From contig NZ_AP025174.1 of assembly GCF_003402535.2 (NCBI RefSeq), forward strand, positions 291,910 through 355,909: a stretch of DNA of 64,000 bases, given 5' to 3'. Origin of the DNA: Cupriavidus sp. P-10. GTDB lineage: Bacteria; Pseudomonadota; Gammaproteobacteria; Burkholderiales; Burkholderiaceae. A program made the translations under genes and the position numbers. A model generated the notes under the pieces. It saw only the letters and a program-made list of their open reading frames with translations, ran no database searches and was not told where the DNA came from. Shown here piece by piece: positions 25,068-33,125 of this stretch. Position 1 is the stretch's first letter. Every line of letters starts with the position of its first letter.

Positions 25068-25184
25068 CGTGCAACTCTCGCCGATACTGAGCCAGGATCT
25101 GTAGGTCGGTTTGCTCACTGGGCATGGCTCAAGAAGTCGGCGAGGCGGCCGTCAATACGGGGAACTCCATCCCGTGTCTTCGCC

Positions 25185-25412
25185 ATGCGTTACATCCCGA
25201 TCCGCGACCAGCAACTCACTATCCTCGCCCGCAACCGCGAGGCCTGGCGGGCTCGGGCGGAACGACTCTTTGACGTCGAAGATCTCATTCGGGCATGCGT
25301 TCCGGAAGCCGCCACTTGCGATCCAAGCGTTGTGGCCGACGCGATCCGGGAGTGGTTCGATAGTTTCGACGACGGCATTCCGACATGGCGGCTGGCGTCG
25401 CAAGATCAATAA
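25185..25412 (+). CDS. Small hypothetical protein
   Basis: A 75-residue frame starting MRYIPIRDQQLTILARNREA with a plausible helical, acidic C-terminal half (DAIREWFDSFDDGIPTW). The composition looks protein-like, but there is no good ribosome-binding site and no known family. It ends at the terminator-like hairpin at 25408-25431. Confidence 0.35.
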   Translation: MRYIPIRDQQLTILARNREAWRARAERLFDVEDLIRACVPEAATCDPSVVADAIREWFDSFDDGIPTWRLASQDQ

Positions 25413-25431
25413 AAAGCCCGCGCCGGGGGCT
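25408..25431 (-). terminator. Terminator-like hairpin downstream of the DUF1330 gene
   Basis: On the minus strand a GC-rich stem (AGCCC / GGGCT, CG-rich loop) is followed by TTTTTATT. It lies about 100 bases beyond the end of the frameshifted DUF1330 gene and could also serve the small plus-strand frame. Confidence 0.5.
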
Positions 25432-25527
25432 ACCACACTTGGCCTGCCGCCGCGACCGAGACAGTCTGACTGCCGCTAGCGTCGGGAACCATGAACGGTC
25501 GTTTGCGATTGATTTGCGAAAGACCGT

Positions 25528-25872
25528 TCACGAAGGAAGTACCGACTGTCGAGGGCCGGCCACAAACGTACTACGACGCCACGGCTGTAATGCCTTCCAG
25601 CGCGATAATCCTTGTCGTTGCACATCTTTCACGGATGCCTTGAGGCGGGCATACTCTGGCGAGTCATACCAGGCCATCAAGGAATCCATATCCGGGAATT
25701 CGACAATAACGAGACGATGCGGCTGCCAGTCGCCTTCGAGAACCTTGGTTCGACCACCGCGGCCTAGATATTTTCCACCGTAGCGCGCCTCAGTAGCCGG
25801 TACTTCTCGTTTGTACTCTTCAAAAAGGGCGGGGTCTGTTATATCGACATCGGCAATCAGGTATGCAGACAT
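25528..25872 (-). pseudogene. DUF1330 protein with a frameshift near its C-terminus
   Basis: From ATG 25872 the frame gives a good DUF1330 N-terminal three quarters: MSAYLIADVDITDPALFEEY, then YGGKYLGRGGRTKVLEGDW and LVIVEFPDMDSLMAWYDSPEY. The expected family C-terminus (C-A-T-T-R-I-I-A-L-E-G-I) occurs in another frame from about 25640. The gene therefore carries a frameshift around 25640-25650 and in frame ends with about 30 unrelated residues. It may be inactive. Confidence 0.7.
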
Positions 25873-26484
25873 GGCGCGCTCCTTTCCGCGGTAGTCCCAC
25901 GGCCCCTTGTCATTGCATGATTGTAGGCGGCGCTGCCGTGAAGTCGAGGATTGGCCATGCCACTGGGCATAATCGCCCAACGGCCTTCTGACCTCCGCAC
26001 GCCCAATGTCCTGCCGTGTCAAGGCTCATTTCCTGACTACGATACCCGCTTTCGCCTTGCCGACAATATCAATCAAACAATTCCTTTTGCTCAGCAGCCG
26101 GAACCTTGAACCTATTAAGGCACTTCTTGAACTCCTCGGCAGCGTCAACCCCGCAGTGGCCTTTGGGGTAAGGAGCGAACGGGCGTAATGGACTGTCAGA
26201 GACGACCGCAGTCTGGCGGCGGGTATCCGGCCGAGACCGGCATGAGCAGCCAATTAGCACGAACGCTGGGAGGGCTGCTTCTGACTGATCTGAGACATTC
26301 GCGGTCTGTCGTATGAACTGGCGCAGCAAGAAATAACCGTTCGCTAAACCTCATGCCATCTCGTGCTGCGTTTCGAGCATAGACTGCTGTCGAATCACCG
26401 ATGCAACCTTGGTTGCATGAGGCGACTTGCCGGCTGGGTGGGTGCGATACCAATCCATCCAAGATAAGCACCAACAAATAGGCA
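25873..26484. other. Region without a recognisable gene
   Basis: About 600 bases between the DUF1330 gene and the IS4 remnant. Short open frames occur on both strands, but none has a convincing start, composition or family. Probably decayed sequence beside the insertion element. Confidence 0.4.
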
Positions 26485-27114
26485 TCAAAAAGCCTTGTAA
26501 GTAGCATGTCGATGAGGTTTGTGGCGAGGCGGACGTGGCTTAGCGCGATCCGGTCGCACGCGATGGGTACGTGTTGCGATCAAGGCCAAGGTCTCATTCA
26601 GAGCAGCCTTGGCCCATCGCAAGCCGAGCAGCGCCGCGGACAGGACAGGTTTGAGAGCGGTGATGGCGAAGGTTCGATTGATGCGATGGTCCGAGTCGAT
26701 TTCATGCTCCTGCGCGGCGCTGAGGCAGCATAGGGCGTGCAGGTTGTCGCTGAGGATTTTGGCGCCGAAGTCCTGCCTGGCGGCCAACTGTGAGAGGCCA
26801 GACAGATGTTCGAGTGCCATGCGGTGCTTGAGGCGTTTGAATGCCTCCTCGAGGCGCCAGCGCTGATGGTAGAGATCGCGGAAGGTGGCCGCCGGATAGC
26901 GCTGCATGTCGAGCAGATTGGTGATGAGCACGCGCACCTTGCCGGCTGGCGAGATCTGCCGGATCAGCCGAACGGTCTGGGGGGTAAGTGTTGGCAGGGT
27001 GAGCTTACGCTGACGAGTGAATGCAGCCGGATATTCGACATGACGGGCAAGATCGTGAAAGACCTGGGTGTGCAGATATTGGGTAAGCGTAGCGAACAGA
27101 TCGGACAGGGGCAT
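26485..27114 (-). pseudogene. IS4-type transposase with a large internal deletion
   Basis: From ATG 27114 the frame encodes the normal N-terminus (MPLSDLFATLTQYLHTQVFH to FTRQRKLTLPTL) and then jumps to the C-terminal third (TPQTVRLIRQISPAGKVRVL, YHQRWRLEEAFKRLKHRM, final KPHRHATYKAF). About 230 residues, including the first two catalytic Asp residues, are missing although the frame is kept. The 209-residue product cannot transpose. A second fragment of the same transposase lies in the opposite orientation at 779-1096. Confidence 0.85.
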
Positions 27115-27150
27115 CAGAGCCAAGCGAGGATCGGGAAACGATCCCCTATT

Positions 27151-27200
27151 GGCCGCCGCCCTGCTTGCGCCAAACAGCCAGCGCAAGCAGGGCGGCGGCC
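27151..27200. repeat. Perfect 20-bp inverted repeat (strong hairpin)
   Basis: GGCCGCCGCCCTGCTTGCGC at 27151-27170 is followed, after a 10-base loop CAAACAGCCA, by its exact reverse complement at 27181-27200. It lies between the IS4 remnant start (27114) and the SIR2 gene start (27350) and lacks a T-tract on either side. It might block transcription or translation into either gene, or be a transposition relic. Confidence 0.9.
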
Positions 27201-27349
27201 ACTCGAACCTCGGCACCTGTCAAGCGTTCTTGGCGCAAATTGCGATTTATCTTGTCGGCTTATCTTGAATTGGATTGGGTGCGAGACACCCTGCGAACCG
27301 CCAGTACCCAAAAACCTCGCTTCATGGCACGATTCATGCCACGAATAAA

Positions 27350-28567
27350 ATGGGCAGGGAGAGGCAAGTGATTTCAATTGGAGACATTTACGATAAGGAT
27401 ATCAACTTCCTCTTCGGATCGGGGGCGTCCTTTGGCCTGCTGCCGACGCTGCAGCTTCAAATGCGAACAGGTGTAGACGATGCGCGGTACTCGCTTGAGG
27501 AATTGGCGACTAAGTTCGAGCAGGAGGATGGTGACCGTCGGCGCCTCGTGCCGCTGTTCATGCACTACTACTCGTCCTGCATCAGACCTGCGGAACGGCT
27601 CACCCTCCAAGCCGCTGTCGGCAATGCGGCGGGTGCCGAGACCATCAAAAACTACCGGGCTTTCCTGACCACGGCGCTGGAGATGGCGAGTCGCCGCAAG
27701 GCACTGGACCGGCGTTGCAATCTCTTCACGACGAACTACGACGGGTGTTTCCCGCTGGTGGCCGACGAACTGATCAAGGAAGGGCGCACCGACTTCGTTT
27801 TGAATGACGGTGCGCGCGGTTTCAGCAAGCGCATCTTGCAGGCCCGCAACTTTGGGTCGTACCTGTGCCAGGCAGGCGTCTTAGGGCGCTACCAAAGTAG
27901 CATCCCTCAAGTAAATTTAATCCATCTCCACGGGTCGGTGTACTGGAGCAAGGCAGGGTCGGCGATCCAGGTCCGCTACGACACGGAGAACCGTGCTGAC
28001 CTGCTTGACGCTGAAACCGCCGAATTGCTGCAGCCGTTCTCAGCCGCGCTGAACAACCCTGATGCCGAACTCGCTCAGTTGCCGGACACTGGAATCGACA
28101 ACGAGGTGCTGGCGGCGTTCTGGGCGAAGTACGAGCGCATGCCCATCGTTAACCCGACCAAGTGGAAATTTCACGAGACGGTGTACGAGGAGCACTATTA
28201 CCAAATGCTACGCCTGCTCAGCTATGAGCTGGAGAAGCAAAACGCTGTGCTCATCACGTTCGGCTTCTCCTTCGCAGACGAGCACATCCTCAACCTCGTC
28301 CTGCGATCCCTCTCCAACCCAGGGCTGCAGGTCTTTATCTGTTGCTACAACACTTCGGAGCGCACAGCCATGGAGGACAAGTTCAAAGGCCACCGCAACG
28401 TCAAGTGTTTGGCTCTGGACGGCGAAAATATGGACTTCACTGCCTTCAATGAGAGGGTGTTGGTCTGGCCGGAGGCGGTTGCCGCGAAGCCAGCGTCGGC
28501 GCTGCCGCCTCCCGCAGCAGCCGCGGTGCCTCCTGAGCACGATGACCTTGAGGACTTGGTCCAATGA
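27350..28567 (+). CDS. SIR2-family NAD-hydrolase of a SIR2-HerA defence pair
   Basis: The 405-residue protein has the SIR2 nucleotide-binding motif FGSGASFG (about 22-29), TTNYDGCFPL near residue 127 and HLHGSVYW near residue 192, with the conserved His. The C-terminal part includes FSFADEHILNLVLRSL. In known SIR2-HerA systems this subunit depletes NAD during phage or plasmid attack and forms a large complex with the HerA hexamer. ATG 27350 or GTG 27368 are both possible; the frame is open to 27275. It overlaps the HerA gene as ATGA, indicating a tight two-gene operon. Confidence 0.85.
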   Translation: MGRERQVISIGDIYDKDINFLFGSGASFGLLPTLQLQMRTGVDDARYSLEELATKFEQEDGDRRRLVPLFMHYYSSCIRPAERLTLQAAVGNAAGAETIKNYRAFLTTALEMASRRKALDRRCNLFTTNYDGCFPLVADELIKEGRTDFVLNDGARGFSKRILQARNFGSYLCQAGVLGRYQSSIPQVNLIHLHGSVYWSKAGSAIQVRYDTENRADLLDAETAELLQPFSAALNNPDAELAQLPDTGIDNEVLAAFWAKYERMPIVNPTKWKFHETVYEEHYYQMLRLLSYELEKQNAVLITFGFSFADEHILNLVLRSLSNPGLQVFICCYNTSERTAMEDKFKGHRNVKCLALDGENMDFTAFNERVLVWPEAVAAKPASALPPPAAAAVPPEHDDLEDLVQ

Positions 28568-30360
28568 GTATTCGTGTTGGCGAGGTCATTGCGGTTCAAG
28601 GAACCAAGGTGGTTCTGAAGATCGACGAGCAGTCCAGCAAAGAGACACTTTTCCACGGTGGCGACAAGTACAAGGGCGTCTCCATCCGAGAGTACCTGTC
28701 GATTCAGCGAGGTTTCCGAGACATCATCTGCATGGTTGACGGTGAATACCTGGACGAGAGTCGTGTTGAAACGCAAGATGGCAAAGCAACCTTCATTCGC
28801 AAGGTGGAGGCCAGGCCTATCGGCTTCTTCGACCGTACCGGCTTCACACAGGGCATCAAGTTCCTGCCGATGATCCAGGATGCGGCCTACCTCTTGCCCG
28901 AAGAGCGCATTAGATCCATCTTCGACCGCAAGGCCGACAGCAGCTTCAAGATCGGGCAGATGCTCAAGGAAGAGATTGCAGTCGGGCTGCCTTGGAAGCG
29001 GCTGTTCAACAGCCATATCGGCATATTTGGGAACACAGGCAGCGGAAAATCGAACACGCTCGCCAAGCTCTACACGGTATTGTTTGACCAAAAGCTGCCG
29101 CGCATCGAGGGAAAGAGCCGTTTCGTTATCCTCGACTTCAACGGTGAATATGGGGGCGAACAACTCGCACCTACGGCGCATAAGACGGTGTATCAGCTCT
29201 CGACTCAAGAGCAACCTGGCGATGCCAATGCGGGGGACAAGTTTCCCTTGGCTTCTACCGAATTCTGGGACCTTGATACCCTTTCGCTCTTGTTCCAGGC
29301 CACGCTGAACACCCAGCGCCCGTTCCTAAGCCGCGTCCTTACTGGAAAGGCGCGATTCGAGGCTAGGCCAGGTTCGCTTGATACATATGCGAAGAGTAAG
29401 TTCCGGCAAGCATTTTGTGCGGGCGAGGTCAGGCCTGCAACGCTTGATCTAATGCGGGTCGTTGCGCGGCTAATCAACTTCCAGGCGTTGGATGATTTGC
29501 TAAGACAGGTAATCTGGCATCAGCGGGGCGGAAGATTCGCCCTCAACGGTGTGTTCTTCAATACGGACGGTGAAAACTATGACCACCATATCGCTCCTAC
29601 TGTGGACGCACTGGACACGTCTGGCCTAGATGAATTCGACCAGCTGATTGTGCGGATCAATCTGCAGCTGATGTCCGACCTGAATGCTGGGTACGTCCAA
29701 TTCGAGCACATCCAACCCCTTCTCAAGCGCGTGGAGTCCTCGCTGAAGAGCATGCGCCGGGTGCTGCGCATAGCTAATGCCGCAGAAGACGAGAGGGTCT
29801 TGACTGTGATTTCCTTGCGCCGATGCAACAACGATGTCAAGAAGGTTCTGCCGCTCCTGTTTGCGAAGCACTACTACAACGCCCATAAATCGGCGGTGGC
29901 CAGCCCTCCAGACCGGACCGTCCATCTTATAGTCGATGAGGCGCACAACATCCTTTCTGAACAGTCAACGCGAGAGAGTGAAAGCTGGAAGGACTATCGC
30001 CTCGAACTCTTCGAGGAGATCATTAAGGAGGGCCGCAAGTTCGGCATTTTCGTAACGATTGCTAGCCAACGTCCGGCTGACATCTCGCCAACCATCGTCT
30101 CGCAGTTGCACAACTTCTTTATCCATCGCTTGGTGAACGACAGAGACCTGTTTCTCATCGACAACACCATCTCTACGCTTGACGCCGTGTCGCGCAGTCT
30201 CATCCCTGGGCTGTCCCAAGGGTGCTGCGTGGTCACTGGAACCGCGTTTGAGCTTCCGATGGTCATCCAGGTGGAACGCTTGCCGAGCGGAAAGCAGCCA
30301 GCCAGCGAGGACGTTGACCTTGAAAGGCTATGGAGCGAGGCCCCGGCGGTCTTGGTTTGA
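28564..30360 (+). CDS. herA: HerA-type hexameric ATPase of a SIR2-HerA defence pair
   Basis: The 598-residue protein has an N-terminal HAS-barrel-like region (about 1-90), Walker A GNTGSGKSNT (156-165), Walker B LIVDEAHNIL near residue 456 and a C-terminal sensor region FVTIASQRPADISPTIVSQL with the arginine-finger area. Length and order fit bacterial HerA/FtsK-like helicases. It is coupled to the SIR2 gene. No nuclease partner such as NurA is beside it, so the SIR2 effector is the likely output. Confidence 0.88.
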   Translation: MSIRVGEVIAVQGTKVVLKIDEQSSKETLFHGGDKYKGVSIREYLSIQRGFRDIICMVDGEYLDESRVETQDGKATFIRKVEARPIGFFDRTGFTQGIKFLPMIQDAAYLLPEERIRSIFDRKADSSFKIGQMLKEEIAVGLPWKRLFNSHIGIFGNTGSGKSNTLAKLYTVLFDQKLPRIEGKSRFVILDFNGEYGGEQLAPTAHKTVYQLSTQEQPGDANAGDKFPLASTEFWDLDTLSLLFQATLNTQRPFLSRVLTGKARFEARPGSLDTYAKSKFRQAFCAGEVRPATLDLMRVVARLINFQALDDLLRQVIWHQRGGRFALNGVFFNTDGENYDHHIAPTVDALDTSGLDEFDQLIVRINLQLMSDLNAGYVQFEHIQPLLKRVESSLKSMRRVLRIANAAEDERVLTVISLRRCNNDVKKVLPLLFAKHYYNAHKSAVASPPDRTVHLIVDEAHNILSEQSTRESESWKDYRLELFEEIIKEGRKFGIFVTIASQRPADISPTIVSQLHNFFIHRLVNDRDLFLIDNTISTLDAVSRSLIPGLSQGCCVVTGTAFELPMVIQVERLPSGKQPASEDVDLERLWSEAPAVLV

Positions 30361-30643
30361 GTCATCGACTGGGAGGGGCGGCGATGCAATTCGCTGAGGT
30401 GGATGGGAAGAAGGCGGCGCCGTTCTATTCGGCAACCAGGCGGACGCAGCCGTGGCGGCGGCATCCTCTTCGGTGACGTTGTGCTGACCTGCGACAAGAA
30501 AGCCGGGCCACTGCTAGAGGCTTCTGAACAGGGAGGAAAAGTCCCATCTTCCTTTCGGGAGCTCTCCTGGCGACGAAGCCGCTTGGCGAGATCGTGCGTT
30601 CCATCGCGCAGCAGTGAGCCCTTCGCCGCCAGTCCTCCACTAC
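30361..30643. other. Intergenic region without a gene
   Basis: No gene or clear terminator seen in the 280 bases between the convergent herA and ClpP-like genes. Confidence 0.4.
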
Positions 30644-31705
30644 TCACCGCCTGGCGGTGTAGCAGTTCTTCGCGTAGTCCTGAATCTTTCCCTTGACGCC
30701 GCTGATGTCGACTGCGGCCGTGTATCCCACGGCCCCGTCCGCGGCAATCCAGGCGGTAATGGTCTTGGATGACAACAAGGTCCGCATTTCGGCGGATAGC
30801 AATTCCCGATGTACCCACACGACGGACTCCCTGCGCTGGAGCCCCTGCGCAGTGGCCCCCTTTCTCTGAGGCTGAATCTCTGTTCCGTCGAACGTAAAAT
30901 ACGAGTTTGTGGCCCACTCGAATTTACCTTTGGCATCCGCTTCAGTGGTGACCAGCCCACCGCCCAACCCCATTTTTCCATCAAAGCACGTGAACAGGAA
31001 ACGGGCACTCCAGTTTGTATACTCCTGCTCCACTTTCAAATAGGTTGCACCTTGCGCCTGTTTCAGCTCCGCGGTTGCCGGCTGTGTCCCGTTATTCGAG
31101 AATCGCAGCTTCGCCGCAACATGCGCGGTCAACCAAAGAATGTCCTCAGGACGCACTGAGGCTGACGCCGAAAATGCCAAGGCATCGACGCCCATATTCT
31201 GTAGATATGCCACGATGAGACCGCTCGTTTCCTGGCTCGTGCCATTGTCTATCGTTGTGCTTTTGGCCGAAAACTGATGAAGCCCGAGCTTTGTCTCCTT
31301 GCCTGAGAAGTATCGCCCACGACCGCCCGCAAACGCGTAGGCGCACGCGCTCGCACAATATCCCCGTTCAACCATCTGGCCTTGCGAATACGTCGCGATG
31401 CCCGTGTCGAATCCGAGGCTGCGGATTTTGGTGCCGAGTTGTATGCCACCAAACAGGGATCCGCCCGGGGAATTAAACAGCACGGTCGCGGAGGTTATAT
31501 TGTTTGCCTTGACGAACCGCTCAAAGTCCATCGCCGTGGACGAGGTAATCTCACCGTCCGCGTAGATTCTCGTTTCGCCGCCCCCGCGATTGATCCATGA
31601 CAGCGCGTCATACGCCTCATGCTTCGGAGCGGAGAATGTCATGGCATCGGCATTGCCCACCAGCAGGGCAATGGCTAATAACGAAGCCTTAGCGAAGATT
31701 TTCAT
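30644..31705 (-). CDS. Exported ClpP-like serine protease
   Basis: The 353-residue protein from ATG 31705 has a signal peptide (1-21, ending GNADA) and a ClpP/crotonase-like core: NSPGGS (78-83, oxyanion loop), GYCASACAYAF with the likely nucleophile Ser119, and LGLHQFSA with His143. The 24-residue Ser-His spacing matches ClpP. It belongs with the periplasmic COG3904-type proteins. The C-terminal 150 residues are a separate beta-rich domain. It stands alone between the SIR2-HerA pair and two membrane-protein genes; its substrate is unknown. Confidence 0.75.
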   Translation of the reverse strand: MKIFAKASLLAIALLVGNADAMTFSAPKHEAYDALSWINRGGGETRIYADGEITSSTAMDFERFVKANNITSATVLFNSPGGSLFGGIQLGTKIRSLGFDTGIATYSQGQMVERGYCASACAYAFAGGRGRYFSGKETKLGLHQFSAKSTTIDNGTSQETSGLIVAYLQNMGVDALAFSASASVRPEDILWLTAHVAAKLRFSNNGTQPATAELKQAQGATYLKVEQEYTNWSARFLFTCFDGKMGLGGGLVTTEADAKGKFEWATNSYFTFDGTEIQPQRKGATAQGLQRRESVVWVHRELLSAEMRTLLSSKTITAWIAADGAVGYTAAVDISGVKGKIQDYAKNCYTARR

Positions 31706-32086
31706 TTTGGTGAGGTTATAGATTACCTGGCGAGCTAGATTCGCAACGACTGGCAGTGTAGCTGAACTGCCTTCCCTTTTTGCACCCCTCTCTGCGCGGG
31801 CTGACGGCCGCATCCACCGGCTTGACAGCCCTCTTGCGAACGGGCGATATGAACAAGGCTGAGAATTCCACCTGCTCGGCCGGTTAAGCGAAAGCCGTTC
31901 CGTGGAGAGGCGACGCCGACTGGCGTCGTCGCCTCCGACGACCGGTAAACGCTCAAGAGCGGCCACAGTTGGCTTACATGTTCACCGGCAGTTAAGGGTC
32001 GCAGACGGGAACAAGCTGACGTGGCCAGACTGGGGCGTACGCGAATAAGTTAGACTTTCTTTCAGCGGCTAACAGCTAGGGCCAAT
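31706..32086. other. Intergenic region with a bulged hairpin at 31907-31935
   Basis: No gene seen in 380 bases. The inverted repeat GAGGCGACGCC / GGCGTCGTCGCCTC (with a 3-base bulge) lies at 31907-31935. It has no T-tract, so it is not a clear terminator. Confidence 0.45.
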
Positions 32087-32572
32087 ATGCGGAAAATTCT
32101 TGGGTGGGTCGTAGGGTTCGTTGTTGTCATCGCGGTCGGCGTTGCGCTCACGTTAGCGGGCGCCGCGCTAGGGGTGCCGACGTCTATTGACTTGGACGGA
32201 CCGACGACAATTACGCACGGGAGTGGCCGCTACAGCTACGAAGAGGAAACAGAATCACTGACAACCTCCTTTGGACTTGCAACTTTGGGACTTTCCTTGC
32301 TCATCGGCATTTGGGCTGGCCAAGCTACGTATGCGGGCGGTTGGAACGCCGGGTTCACAAGGAGAGGCTGGGTCTCGTTCCTTGCATGGCTAATGGCGCT
32401 TATGATCCTAACGGTTCTAGCCGCGCTCTCGCACCTGGCTTTCAGGGGGTTATCCGGAAGTGTCGCCGCGTATGCACAGCTGTTTATTGAGGTCGGCGCA
32501 ACAGTTGGCATTGGATGGGCATGTCATCAGTGGTGGAAAAATCGTGTCGGAGAAACCTCTGGCAGTGAATGA
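32087..32572 (+). CDS. Hypothetical membrane protein
   Basis: A 161-residue protein with about four membrane segments: VVGFVVVIAVGVALTLAGAA near residue 10, LATLGLSLLIGIWAGQATYA near 65, FLAWLMALMILTVLAALSHL near 97 and AQLFIEVGATVGIGWACHQW near 130. No family recognised. It lies just upstream of a second small membrane-protein gene, 67 bases apart. Confidence 0.55.
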   Translation: MRKILGWVVGFVVVIAVGVALTLAGAALGVPTSIDLDGPTTITHGSGRYSYEEETESLTTSFGLATLGLSLLIGIWAGQATYAGGWNAGFTRRGWVSFLAWLMALMILTVLAALSHLAFRGLSGSVAAYAQLFIEVGATVGIGWACHQWWKNRVGETSGSE

Positions 32573-32639
32573 CCATAAGCGGTTGGCGCTTCGGAAATAG
32601 TTAGGTGGTGTACCGTTAGATCCAAGGGAGAGACACGAG

Positions 32640-32957
32640 ATGGAAAGGCATAAGAAAATTGGTACTCTGATGATCGCGGTATCCATCATCATGGCGCTCA
32701 CGTCAGTTGTCTTCTCTGAGAATGCTTGCCATGCAGGCTGGGGCGCCGACGAGTCTTTTCTTCGATTGCTGCTAGTCTGCCTTCGCATCAACTTCTACGA
32801 AGAAATCCCTGGCAACGAGTTTTCTGACCACATCTACTTGCCAACGAAGTACGCGCTGCTCGGCTGTGCAGCACTGCTTCTTCTCGGGGGGCTTTTTCTA
32901 AAGGGTGTATTCGCCTCATCGCATGTAACGCCTGCGGATCCCAAGCAGCCCGAATGA
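32640..32957 (+). CDS. Small hypothetical membrane protein
   Basis: A 105-residue protein with two membrane segments (KIGTLMIAVSIIMALTSVVF near residue 6 and YALLGCAALLLLGGLFLKGV near residue 70), with two Cys in the intervening region. GGGAGAGACACGAG upstream is a good ribosome-binding site. Family unknown. An IS5-type element begins 170 bases downstream. Confidence 0.5.
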   Translation: MERHKKIGTLMIAVSIIMALTSVVFSENACHAGWGADESFLRLLLVCLRINFYEEIPGNEFSDHIYLPTKYALLGCAALLLLGGLFLKGVFASSHVTPADPKQPE

Positions 32958-33125
32958 CTATGGCGCTGAACGAAAGGGTGCAGTCCAACGAATTCACGTA
33001 GTAGCGCGGCTGCTGGAAGCATGTGAAGGAAGAAGTGGGCAACCATGAAATCCCTAGTCTGACTAGCACTCGATAGTGCGCGCGTAGCATGCGTCTGTCG
33101 GCAACGGACGATGACAAACATAAGT

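Larger units (their letters stand above)
24712..25184. other. Intergenic region with short repeats, no gene
   Basis: No convincing gene lies in these 470 bases. The region holds the inverted repeat at 24936-24955 and a short array of G-C-T-G-G-A-C-T units at 25006-25067, both listed separately. Confidence 0.5.
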
